From: Tillandsia leiboldiana
Lineage: Eukaryota; Streptophyta; Magnoliopsida; Poales; Bromeliaceae
Reading direction: 5' to 3'
Assembly (NCBI GenBank): GCA_029204045.2
Contig: CM055077.1
Location: 4,877,932 to 4,941,931 of the forward strand
DNA length: 64,000 nt
The translations under genes and the position numbers were made by a program. The notes under the pieces were generated by a model that was given only the letters and a program-made list of their open reading frames with translations, ran no database searches and was not told the origin of the DNA. Shown here piece by piece: positions 1-9,225 of this stretch; the stretch's first letter is position 1; every line of letters starts with the position of its first letter.

Positions 1-1
1 G

Positions 2-1735
2 AAGAAGGCGATGCAAGTCGTCACTTGGGATGACAACTCAACGTCAAATGAGTCGTCTTCGAGTGATGAAGAAAAAAGCTCCACCGCATTCCACGCGTCC
101 GTATCTTCACCCTTCATGTGCTTTATGGCAAGTACATCTGAGTCGTTGTCCAACTCCACTGTTGAAAAGAACGCAACGGACAGCGAATCGGATGAGTCGG
201 AAGGTGAAGATTTTGCTCTAGCCTACCACAGACTTTTGAGGGACTCAAAGAAAGTGGCTAAGCAAAACAAGAGTTTGAGAGGGAGAGTGCATGATCTCGA
301 AGAAGAAGCAAAAAGAGCGACTTCTCTCTCAAACGCTCTTGAAGTGGAAAGGGAAAACCTGATAAAAGAAAATGCTTCCCTTCAAGAGTCCAATGAGCAA
401 CTTGAGAAGGAACATACAAATCTGGTGGATAACGCGAATCACTTCTCAAAGCTCTACAACGAGGCTCGACAGGATAACCTGGAAATGACAAAGACCATTT
501 TCCAACTCAAGAATGACTTACAGCGATTCTCTTCAGGAAGGAGTAAGTTGGATAGACTTCTTGGTCTTGGTCAATCAAATAGGTTCGGCCTCGGATACAC
601 TCAAACTGGAAACAGTCCAAGTTCGAGTGAGACAGTTTTTGTGCCTCAGTCGGTATCTCCTCCTCCGACACCGAAATTCAAGACAAACAACGACAACAAA
701 CCTACTTCATCCTCTTTGGGATCGTCAAGATCTAAGGTATGTTTTCGTTGTGGTGTTTCAGGGCACATAAGAAGATATTGCAAGACGGGAGTCGAACGCT
801 CATCTCAAAGACCTCTTGCAACAACTACCAAAACGGCTCCTCCCCGAAAATCAAAGCAAAACTTTTCAAATGAAAAGAGATTTGGTAGTTCATCGCGCAA
901 GACGATTACATCAAGGAACAACAATCGCTATAACAAGACGCCTTCACCTAGGCATATAACTTCTCGACCATTACCGACGCACTCCAAAAGGGTTTGGGTG
1001 CGCAAAGGTGAAATTTTCCCTTGTCTTGTTTCCAATGTTTTCTTGCATGCATATGATAGTTCGTCTTGGTATCTGGATAGCGGGTGTTCCCGTCACATGA
1101 CCGGTGACAAAAATAGTTTTCAAAGTCTTGAGAAAATCTCCGGAGGACACGTTGTTTTCGGAGACGGTCGATCTTCCAAAATTGTTGGAAAAGGGACGGT
1201 AGCTATTCCAGATGGCCCGATTTTGAAAAACGTCTTATTTGTTGATGGCCTTAAGACTAACCTCATAAGCATAAGTCAACTTTGCGACAATGGTTTTTCA
1301 GTTAACTTTTCATCGGTTGAATGCGTTGTAACTGATAAGGACCATGTCTTCTTTCTAAAACGGGTTAGATCTGAAAACAATTGTTATGTTGTTCCTAATA
1401 AATTTTCTGAAAATTGTAACTTAGCCGCTTTGAATAATGAAACTCTTTGGCATGAAAGGCTAGGTCACTTAAATTTTAAGGAACTTACTAGAATTTCAAA
1501 CAAGGACGTGGTCAAGGGGATTCCAAAGCTTTTATTTAAACAAAACGTTGTGTGTGGTGGTTGCCAAAAGGGAAAACAGTCTAGGACTGCACACAAGAAC
1601 TTGAACCACGTTGGTACAAAACGGCCCTTGGAACTTTTGCACATGGACTTAATGGGGCCGACCCGTCAACCATCTTTGGGAGGTAAATGGTACATCTTTT
1701 TATTGTTGATGATTTCTCTCGGTTTTCTTGGGTAG
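2..1735 (+). pseudogene. gag-pol: gag C-terminal part, protease and start of integrase (element A)
   Basis: The reading frame is open from the window edge. It begins in the Gag region after the first zinc knuckle and contains a Glu/Lys-rich coiled coil (about residues 75-170 of the visible frame). A CCHC knuckle (CFRCGVSGHIRRYC) and a basic Ser/Arg-rich tail follow. The copia aspartic protease motif WYLDSGCSRHMTG lies near nucleotides 1067-1105, with Asp at 1076-1078. Next comes the pre-integrase zinc region (LWHERLGHL and CGGCQKGKQ) and the first catalytic Asp of integrase (LLHMDLMGP). Gag and Pol share one frame, as is usual for copia elements. The frame ends at 1735 because one base is missing near 1705 relative to element C, so integrase is split. 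The fragment is inactive as written. Confidence 0.85.
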
Positions 1736-4124
1736 CATTTTTAAAAGAGAAAGCTGATACGTTTGACTCTTTTCATGAGATTTGCCATCGTATTATGATT
1801 GAAAAGAATGAAAAGATCATTCGTGTTAGAAGTGATAGAGGTGGAGAATTCATAAATTCAAAATTTATTGATTTTTGCACTTCAAATGGAATCAAACATG
1901 AATTCTCGGCACCCTATACACCTCAGCAGAATGGTGTTGTTGAGCGCAAGAACAGGGTTGTTCAAGAGATGGCGCGTGTGATGCTTCATAGCCGGAATTT
2001 GCCGCTACATTTTTGGGCTGAAGCTGTGAACACCGCTGTCTATGTCATTAATAGAGTTTACTTGCGCCCAGGAACTTTAAATACACCATATGAGCTGTGG
2101 TTTAGTAGAAAACCCAATATCAAATATTTTCGTGTCTTCGGGAGTCGATGTTACATTTTACGTGACCGTGAAAATCTTGGAAAGTTCGACTCTCGAAGTG
2201 ATGAAGGGATCTTTCTGGGTTATTCTACGAATAGCAGAGCATATCGAGTATTTAACATTGAATCTAAGACGATCGTAGAATATATAAATGTTAAAGTAGA
2301 TGAAGCTTTTCACTTTGAAACTGGAAAATCTACCCTCGATATCTCTCTAGATGATGATTCTCCTGCTAGTGCATCTTCTCATAATAATACTTCCAATATT
2401 AATGATGCATCTAATGGTTCTTCTAGTTTATCTGATGTGCAGGAATCATCTCATATATCTCCGAGTACTCCGCTTCAACAAACGTTACGAATCTCCAAGG
2501 ATCATCCGGAATCGAATATTATTGGAGATCCACAAGAAGGAGTCAGAACTCGGAGGCAGTTGGTTTGTGGATTCGCTTGCTATGTATCTTTAATCGAACC
2601 AAAGAACATAGATGAAGCTCTTCAGGATGACTACTGGATTAAAGCAATGCAGGGAGAGCTCCATCAATTTGAGCGAAACAAAGTCTGGGAATTAACGAAG
2701 CCTCCAAAGCAACACAATGTGATAGGTACCAAATGAATCTTCAAGAACAAGAAAAATGAGGATGGTACTATCATCAGGAACAAGGCACGATTAGTTGCTC
2801 AAGGCTACTCTCAAGTAGAAGGTATAGACTTTGACGAAACATTCGCCCCTGTAGCTAGACTCGAGTCCATTCGTATACTGTTTGCTATTGCTTGTCATTT
2901 TAAAATCAAATTATTTCAAATGGACGTTAAGAGCGCATTTCTAAATGGGTTTTTAAATGAGGAAGTTTATGTGGCTCAACCGAAAGGTTTTGTAGATCAT
3001 AAACAACCTAACCATGTTTTTCGTTTGAAAAAGGCTCTTTACGGTCTGAAACAAGCACCGCGAGCATGGTATGAAAGGTTAACAAAGCACCTTTTGGAGA
3101 AGGGCTATACTCGAGGGGGAGCTGATAGGACTCTCTTTGTGAAGCATTATCAAAACAATTTTATTGTAGCACAAATATATGTCGATGACATAGTATTTGG
3201 CGCAACAAGAGATAACGATGCTTCTAAATTCGCGGAGACCATGGAAAGCGAATTTGAGATGTCCATGATGGGCGAATTGACTTATTTTCTTGGATTGCAA
3301 ATTAAACAAAATGATGAAGGTATTCACTTGAGTCAATCCAAGTATGCAATGGAGTTGGTCAAAAAGTTTGATCTAGAAAATTGTAAAGATTTTCCGACTC
3401 CAATGGGAACTAGCCACAAGGGACTTGGAAGTGAATCACATAGTGAGAATGTAGACGAGAAATTGTATCGAAGTATGATTGGAAGTCTACTTTACCTCAC
3501 GGCTAGTCGCCCGGATATATCTTTTGGTGTTGGGATTTGCGCGAGATATCAATCAGCACCAAAGGAGGTTCACCTGAAAGCGGTGAAAAGGATCATCCGG
3601 TATATCAAAGGATCAATTAATTTCGGAATTTGGTATCCTATGGGAACAAGTTTGGATATTGTTGGATACTCAGATGCCGATTGGGCAGGATCAGTGGATG
3701 ATCGGAAAAGCACGAGTGGTGCATGCTTCTATCTTGGCCATTGTCTTGTTGCATGGCACAGTAAAAAGCAGAATTGCATAGCACTCTCGACTGCCGAAGC
3801 GGAATACATTTCTGCTGGAAGTTGCTCAACTCAACTCATTTGGATGAAAAGCGTACTGAGCGACTTCCGCATTTCAGCATCTTCGGTAACAATACTTTGT
3901 GACAACACTAGTGCTATTAACATTTCTAAAAACCTGTGTTGCACTCTAGAACAAAACATATTGAACTTAGATATCATTTCCTTAGAGAGCTAGTTGAATC
4001 AAATACTCTTCAACTTTCATATATTTCAACTGAGGATCAATTAGCTGACATTCTAACAAAACCTTTGGATCAAAAACGTTTTATTCATTTACGAAAAGCA
4101 ATTGGGATGCTTTCCTTGAAATAA
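1687..4124 (+). pseudogene. pol: Integrase core, reverse transcriptase and RNase H, broken (element A)
   Basis: The integrase core continues in a new frame, with RSDRGGEF (second Asp) and QNGVVERKNR (catalytic Glu). An in-frame TGA at 2734-2736 stands where element C has TGG (Trp). Reverse transcriptase follows: MDVKSAFLNGFL near 2920 and the polymerase motif YVDD at 3178-3189. RNase H is marked by GYSDADWAGS near 3664 and the TAEAEY segment near 3790. One C is missing near 3930 relative to B and C, which shifts the last part of RNase H into the frame ending at 4124. Domain order PR-IN-RT-RH identifies Ty1/copia. There are three breaks in all: frameshift at about 1705, stop at 2736 and frameshift at about 3930. 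No active enzyme is encoded. Confidence 0.85.
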
Positions 4125-5502
4125 TCCTCTTTTTGAAATCTTTGCTTAAGATAGGTTTTGTATTTGTTTTTGTTTTGTTCATTATCTATGTTTGTACATA
4201 GGACATAAATTGAGAATAGATCATAATTGACTTTAATTGCATCTTTTCGCACATTTAGAAATTTATTATGCTTTTGCCATCATAATATTTCACTGTTGCA
4301 ATGATCATTTATGTTAATTAAATCATCTTCTAAAAGTGATCAAAGTCAATTTCTCTCTCTCTATGATCTCTTGGTATAGTCATTATCTTATTTGACTGCT
4401 TAGTCGAGTATGAAATCGAGATCAATATTTGGTTGAATACTTTATATCTTAAATAATTGATAGCCAATTGAGGGGGAGTCATAGAAAAGGTAAAATGCTC
4501 AAAAGATGTGGAAAGAGTTACATCCCAATGAGGAGTGTGAAAACTACCACCACATGGAGGAAAGAGCTACCACCTCGGTCGTCCGAGTATTGTGTGCAGC
4601 TACCACATGTATACCAAGCATGGTTGTTCAAATTTTTGATTAAGTAAATGCATGTTGAAATACTTGACTCTGTCAAATTTCAAGGTTGGTATAAGGTGGG
4701 TTTTTAATGAAAGATGCTCAAAGAGCCACTCTCTTCAACAGATTGTCTAGATATATTATCTACTATATTTGGAATTTCAAACATCTATTGATCTTGTATT
4801 TCATTTTCTTTACTGAATTGATGATTTGATAAAGGCATTACTCATAAGATCAAGTTAGATGTGATTGAAGGTGTTCAACTTTAAGGGATTTAATTCTTGT
4901 AAATTCTCGTTTCATTTTTGGATATTATTGATAGATTTGGCATAATCTAATTCTTGTTGTATTGAAACGACGATTTTTGTTTTAAAGTTGATACACATTT
5001 GTGCTTACAATCTTTTTCTGTTTTTCTTGAATTTCTCTGAAATTTTCTAAAGAAAAAGTTGGGGCCGATCCGGATCGGGCTAAATGATCCGGATCCGAAC
5101 GCAGGAATTCTTCTGCGGGCTGACGATCCGGATTGTATCTGCCGATCCGGATCCCGAACGCAGTTTCTCACTGCGGGTAGCCGATCCGGATCGCAGTTAT
5201 GAACTGATCCGGATCGCGGCTAGGTTTTATAAGGAACGAAAGGGGTTTTTGATTTCTTTACTCCAATCTTTTGTTCCAAAGTTTTCCAGAGCCTCTCTCT
5301 CTAGATTTCATCCTTCCTGGAAGCTTTCAAACTCAGGTTCTTCAACTCCAAGTAAGTTTATTGATCAAATCTCGGTTCTTCACCGTTTTTCTCTTTTCCT
5401 CCTCAAACGTGATGAATTTCTTGGATCAACTTTGTTTGTGGATGGTTTTGTTCAAATTTCTTTTGAAATAAGAACTCTGGGTAGATTAGTTTTGATTATA
5501 TT

Positions 5503-5602
5503 NNNNNNNNNNNNNNNNNNNNNNNNNNNNNNNNNNNNNNNNNNNNNNNNNNNNNNNNNNNNNNNNNNNNNNNNNNNNNNNNNNNNNNNNNNNNNNNNNN
5601 NN
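5503..5602. other. Assembly gap (100 N)
   Basis: Exactly 100 N separate element A from the first base of B's 5' LTR. A round 100 is commonly used for a gap of unknown size. The left flank and target duplication of B, and whatever joins A to B, are hidden here. Confidence 0.98.
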
Positions 5603-5828
5603 GGTTACGGAATTTGAGTTGGCGTAGTTTCGTGAAAGTCTCAAGTCTTGAAGATTGAAGGTGAAGAAAGTTGGATCATTTAACTCAATCTCAAGAAAGA
5701 AGAATTCAAAAGGATCAGGTATGTTTAACTAAAGATTTGTGTGATCCGAATACTTCTTGTAGTGTAGAAACACTTGGAAGAATCTTTCATTGCATAAAAA
5801 TCAAAAACTGGACTTGGGACATGTTCAG

Positions 5829-6106
5829 GATCCGGATCAGGTTGTTCGATCCGGATCCCGAAGGTGGTTCGTTCATACACCAGTTCAATCCGGATCGTAG
5901 TCTCTTGATCCGGATCCCGAACGTTGAGTTTACCATCTTCCTTGAACGATCCGGATCAGGCTTCGCAATCCGGATCCCGAACGTTGATGTTTGGTGAACT
6001 GTATGAACGATCCGGATCGTGCACTTCGATCCGGATCCCGAACCTTCGTTTTCTGGAATTGGCTGACTCGTTACGACGATCCGGATCCATTAATCCGATC
6101 CGGATC
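5829..6106 (+). promoter_or_regulatory. Array of GATCCGGATC palindromes upstream of the TATA box (B 5' LTR)
   Basis: About ten perfect or one-mismatch copies of the self-complementary decamer GATCCGGATC at 20-40 bp spacing, many followed by CCGAAC. They lie in the U3 promoter, ending about 70 bp before the TATA box. Clusters of CCGG-type palindromes in U3 have been reported for maize Sireviruses. By position this is probably a promoter or silencing platform, which is inference. Confidence 0.8.
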
Positions 6107-6172
6107 GCCGTCCGTAAAATTTCCAGAAATGTTAGGTTTTTGATTCTTATCTCCTTCCTAGGGTTTCTAACC

Positions 6173-6180
6173 TATAAATA
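6173..6180 (+). promoter_or_regulatory. LTR TATA box (element B, 5' LTR)
   Basis: TATAAATA follows the U3 palindrome array. The same box occurs at 16461-16468 (B 3' LTR), 44384-44391 (C 5' LTR) and, on the minus strand, 31125-31132 (D). Transcription should start about 30 bp downstream, which puts both hairpin structures inside the RNA leader. Confidence 0.8.
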
Positions 6181-6316
6181 CACCCTATGACCTTTTCTAG
6201 GGTGAATCCACATAGCAATAGCCGTCATTTTCATATATCATTTTATACGGCTATAGATCCACATAGAGAAGAAAGGAAATCATTAGAGAATACTCTATGT
6301 TTCTTCATCTATATTG

Positions 6317-6414
6317 ATTAGTTTGATTCTAGGTTTTCATACTCACATCTTGAGTTGAATCAAACTAATGAATACTTAGATGGTATTTCCGATCTATCTT
6401 TGATCTAAGTATTC
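6317..6414 (+). other. Two adjacent long hairpins in the LTR RNA leader
   Basis: Stem 1 pairs ATTAGTTTGATTC (6317-6329) with its perfect complement at 6357-6369 (13 bp). Its loop holds a smaller hairpin, ACTCA (6341-6345) with TGAGT (6351-6355). Stem 2 starts at the very next base and pairs GAATACTTAGAT (6370-6381) with 6403-6414 (12 bp). The same structure is at 16610-16707, 44526-44623 and 54297-54394. Element D has an equivalent pair of hairpins with unrelated sequence. Confidence 0.75.
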
Positions 6415-6457
6415 GGCGGATCATCACCACCCAAAAACAACGATTTACCCAAAAATC

Positions 6458-6645
6458 GGCGCGTGGATTCGCGTGTCCTTGTGGATTCAAGGTTCAACCG
6501 CTCTCGTGGATTCGGAGCGAGGCACGTTCGTGGATTCGAAGGGTGCTATTGGGTGAAGACCGTGGATTCGGTCGGACGTCGTGGATTCGACGTTGGACGC
6601 CGTGGATTCGGCGTTGGGCGCAGATCGTGGATTCGAGAAGCGTCG
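6458..6645 (+). other. Array of eight mini-hairpins with constant loop GTGGATTC
   Basis: GTGGATTC occurs at 6463, 6481, 6506, 6530, 6562, 6581, 6602 and 6627. Almost every copy is flanked by complementary bases that differ between copies: cctt/aagg (copy 2), gacc/ggtc (5), acgtc/gacgt (6), acgcc/ggcgt (7), gcgc/gcgt (1). Copy 3 has cgctc/gagcg with a bulge. Copy 4 has ttc/gaa plus an outer gcac/gtgc. Copy 8 is weak (tc/ga plus an outer cgc/gcg). Loops are constant and stems vary, which suggests selection on RNA structure. Confidence 0.75.
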
Positions 6646-6940
6646 CGGAGCGAGCGGAGAAGATCCTCTAGGAGCGTATGGAAAAGGTTGAGTCGTAAGT
6701 GTGTACGGTAAATCACCTTGTACGTGTTTTAATTCTAGTGGATTTCTGCCGTGTTATCGGTCCCGTGGTTTTTTACTCCGGTGATGGAGTTTTCCACGTA
6801 AAAATCTTGCGTATTATTTTTTATTTCCGCATTGGGTTTTATCGCAACGATTTTTTGAGTGTTTATACGTTTACACCTATTCACCCCCCTCTAGGTGTTT
6901 TTTCCCCTATTTAGATCCGTATTACATATAACCCAACAAG

Positions 6941-6955
6941 TGGTATCAGAGCGGG
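6941..6955 (+). other. Primer binding site, initiator Met-tRNA (element B)
   Basis: TGGTATCAGAGCGGG begins two bases after the LTR end. Its first 12 bases match the complement of the plant initiator Met-tRNA 3' end used by most copia elements. Minus-strand DNA synthesis would start here. Confidence 0.92.
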
Positions 6956-6971
6956 AATAGGGTTGTAAACA

Positions 6972-9225
6972 ATGGTTGAAGGTGGAAACATCAACCGACC
7001 CCCTTTCTTCGATGGAACAAATTATGCGTACTGGAAAGTACGGATGAAAGCCTTTTTAATTTCCATCGACGAAGGGTGTGGCAATCAATTGAATTAGGAT
7101 GGTCTAATCCAACTGAATTTATGGTGATGTTCGCACCTTAAAACCTAGGTCGAAATGGACCAAGGAAGAGTTAGATTCATCTTCTTACAATGGCAAGGGA
7201 ATTAATGCTATTTTTAATGCCTTATCTCAAACTGAATTCTCTCGCGTCTCGGCATGTGAGACTGCGAAAGAAATCTGGGATGTTCTTCAGGTTACACATG
7301 AGGGAACTAACCTCGTGAAGATTCAGAAACTGCAAATGCTTACGAGCAAGTTTGACTCTATCTTAATGGCAGAAAATGAATCTTTCACGGACTACTATAC
7401 ACGATTGCAAGACATCGTAAACTCATGTGCTAATCTGGGAGAGAAGATTCCAGAATTTAAGATTGTAAGAAAATCTTAAGAACTCTTCCTGAACGATTTC
7501 GCCCAAAGGTTACTGCCATTGAAACTATTAAACACCCGGACGAAATACGTGTAGAAGAATTAGTTGGTTCATTACAAACTTATGAAATGACATTTACTAC
7601 TAACAATTCTTCTGGAAAGGCATCCACTTCTAAGTCTTCAGGTTATGCGTTGAAAACAACTAAGGAAGAAGACGCGGATACATCCTCCTCAGACGATGAC
7701 GAGAACCTTTCTATGGAGGAATTTGAGAAGCAGCTCGCTCTCTTGACAAGGAAGTTTCGCCGCAACTTTCGAAGGGGTAATTCAAGCAAATCTCCATCCT
7801 TCGGAAAGTCGAAACAAAGGCAAGGGTACTTCAGGTTACAAGTCAAGAAAGCAAGAGAACTTCTCAAAGGATAAGAAAAGCTCAGAAGGACAACTACAAT
7901 GCTTCAAATGTCGAGGCTACGGCCACATTGCAACGGAATGTCCTAACAAGTATCCGGCAAAGAAGAAGGCGATGCAAGTCGCACTTGGGATGACAACTCA
8001 ACGTCAAATGAGTCGTCCTTCGAGTGATGAAGAAAAAAAGCTCCACCGCATTCCACGCGTCCGTATCTTCACCCTTCCTGTGCTTTATGGCAAGTACATC
8101 TGAGTCGTTGTCCAACTCCACTGTTGAAAAGAACGCAACGGACAGCGAATCGGATGAGTCGGAAGGTGAAGATTTTGCTCTAGCCTACCACAGATTTTGA
8201 GGGACTCAAAGAAAGTGGCTAAGGCAAAACAAGAGTTGAGAGGGAGAGTGCATGATCTCGAAGAAGAAGCAAAAAGAGCGACTTCTCTCTCAAACGCTCT
8301 TGAAGTGGAAAGGGAAAACTGATAAAAGAAAATGCTTCCCTTCAAGAGTCCAATGAGCAACTTGAGAAGGAACATACAAATCTGGTGGATAACGCGAATC
8401 ACTTCTCAAGCTCTACAACGAGGCTCGACAGGATAACCTGGAATGACAAAGACATTTTCCAACTCAAGAATGACTTACAGCGATTCTCTTCAGGAAGGAG
8501 TAAGTTGGATAGACTTCTTGGTCTTGGTCAATCAAATAGGTTCGGCCTCGGTATACACTCAAACTGGAAACAGTCCAAGTTCGAGTGAGACAGTTTTTGT
8601 GCCTCAGTCGGTATCTCCTCCTCCGACACCGAAATTCAAGACAAACAACGACAACAAACCTACTTCATCCTCTTTGGGATCGTCAAGATCTAAGGTATGT
8701 TTTCGTTGTGGTGTTTCAGGGCACATAAGAATATATTGCAAGACGGGAGTCGAACGCTCATCTCAAAGACCTCTTGCAACAACTACCAAAACGGCTCCTC
8801 CCCGAAAATCAAAGCAAAACTTTTTCAAATGAAAAGAGATTTGGTAGTTCATCGCGCAAGACGATTACATCAAGGAACAACAATCGCTATAACAAGACGC
8901 CTTCACCTAGGCATATAACTTCTCGACCATTACCGACGCACTCCAAAGGGTTTGGGTGCGCAAAGGTGAAATTTTCCCTTGTCTTGTTTCCAATGTTTTC
9001 TTGCATGCATATGATAGTTCGTCTTGGTATCTGGATAGCGGGTGTTCCCGTCACATGACCGGTGACAAAAATAGTTTTCAAAGTCTTGAGAAAATCTCCG
9101 GAGGACACGTTGTTTTCGGAGCCGGTCGATCTTCCAAAATTGTTGGAAAAGGGACGGTAGCTATTCCAGATGGCCCGATTTTGAAAAACGTCTTATTTGT
9201 TGATGGCCTAAGACTAACCTCATAA
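6972..9225 (+). pseudogene. gag: gag and protease of element B, disrupted by many small indels
   Basis: The ATG at 6972 corresponds to the intact gag start of element C (MVEGGNINRPP). The N-terminal copia Gag domain, first zinc knuckle region, acidic Ser-rich linker, coiled coil, second knuckle (CFRCGVSGHIRIYC) and protease motif (WYLDSGCSRHMTG) can all be traced. The frame is lost repeatedly. Examples are missing bases near 7072, 7122, 7472, 7981 and 8202, and extra bases near 8037 and 8822. Nearly all breaks are single-base changes in short runs and are absent from the matching part of A. I therefore think most are sequencing errors rather than real decay. The name covers Gag plus the in-frame protease. 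Confidence 0.8.

Larger units (their letters stand above)
1..5502 (+). mobile_element. Element A: internal fragment of a Sirevirus-like Ty1/copia retrotransposon
   Basis: The fragment runs from the middle of gag through protease, integrase, reverse transcriptase and RNase H, then through the post-pol region to the internal palindrome array and TATA-like box, where it meets the N gap. It has no LTR inside the window. Base for base it corresponds to 7962-13455 of element B, differing almost only by single-base insertions or deletions and a few substitutions. It shares B's lost base in integrase and B's in-frame TGA at the start of reverse transcriptase. I therefore suspect A and B are the same genomic element assembled twice, although a real tandem copy cannot be excluded from sequence alone. 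Confidence 0.85.
5603..6938 (+). repeat. 5' LTR of element B
   Basis: 1336 bp, pairing with 15886-17231. Its first base is G rather than T, directly at the gap edge. In order it contains the palindrome array (5829-6106), the TATA box (6173-6180), two long hairpins (6317-6414) and the GTGGATTC hairpin array (6458-6645), and it ends in CCCAACA. Confidence 0.93.

Noticed and set aside
2734..2736. TGA in pol of A and B as a programmed readthrough or selenocysteine codon
   Set aside because: Element C has TGG at the same place, and A and B may be one locus; a simple Trp-to-stop mutation explains it.
5829..6106. CRISPR-like array of short regularly spaced repeats
   Set aside because: Plant DNA; the repeats are 10-bp palindromes with short variable spacing in an LTR promoter.
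6201..6211. GAATCCAC in the B leader as a pairing partner of the GTGGATTC loops
   Set aside because: Perfect complement in both B LTRs but lost in both C LTRs, and it lies near the presumed transcription start, so support is too thin.
6463..6711. 82-aa frame repeated in every B/C LTR (also 16756, 44672, 54443)
   Set aside because: It starts with GTG and is the GTGGATTC hairpin array read as protein; selection appears to act on pairing rather than codons.
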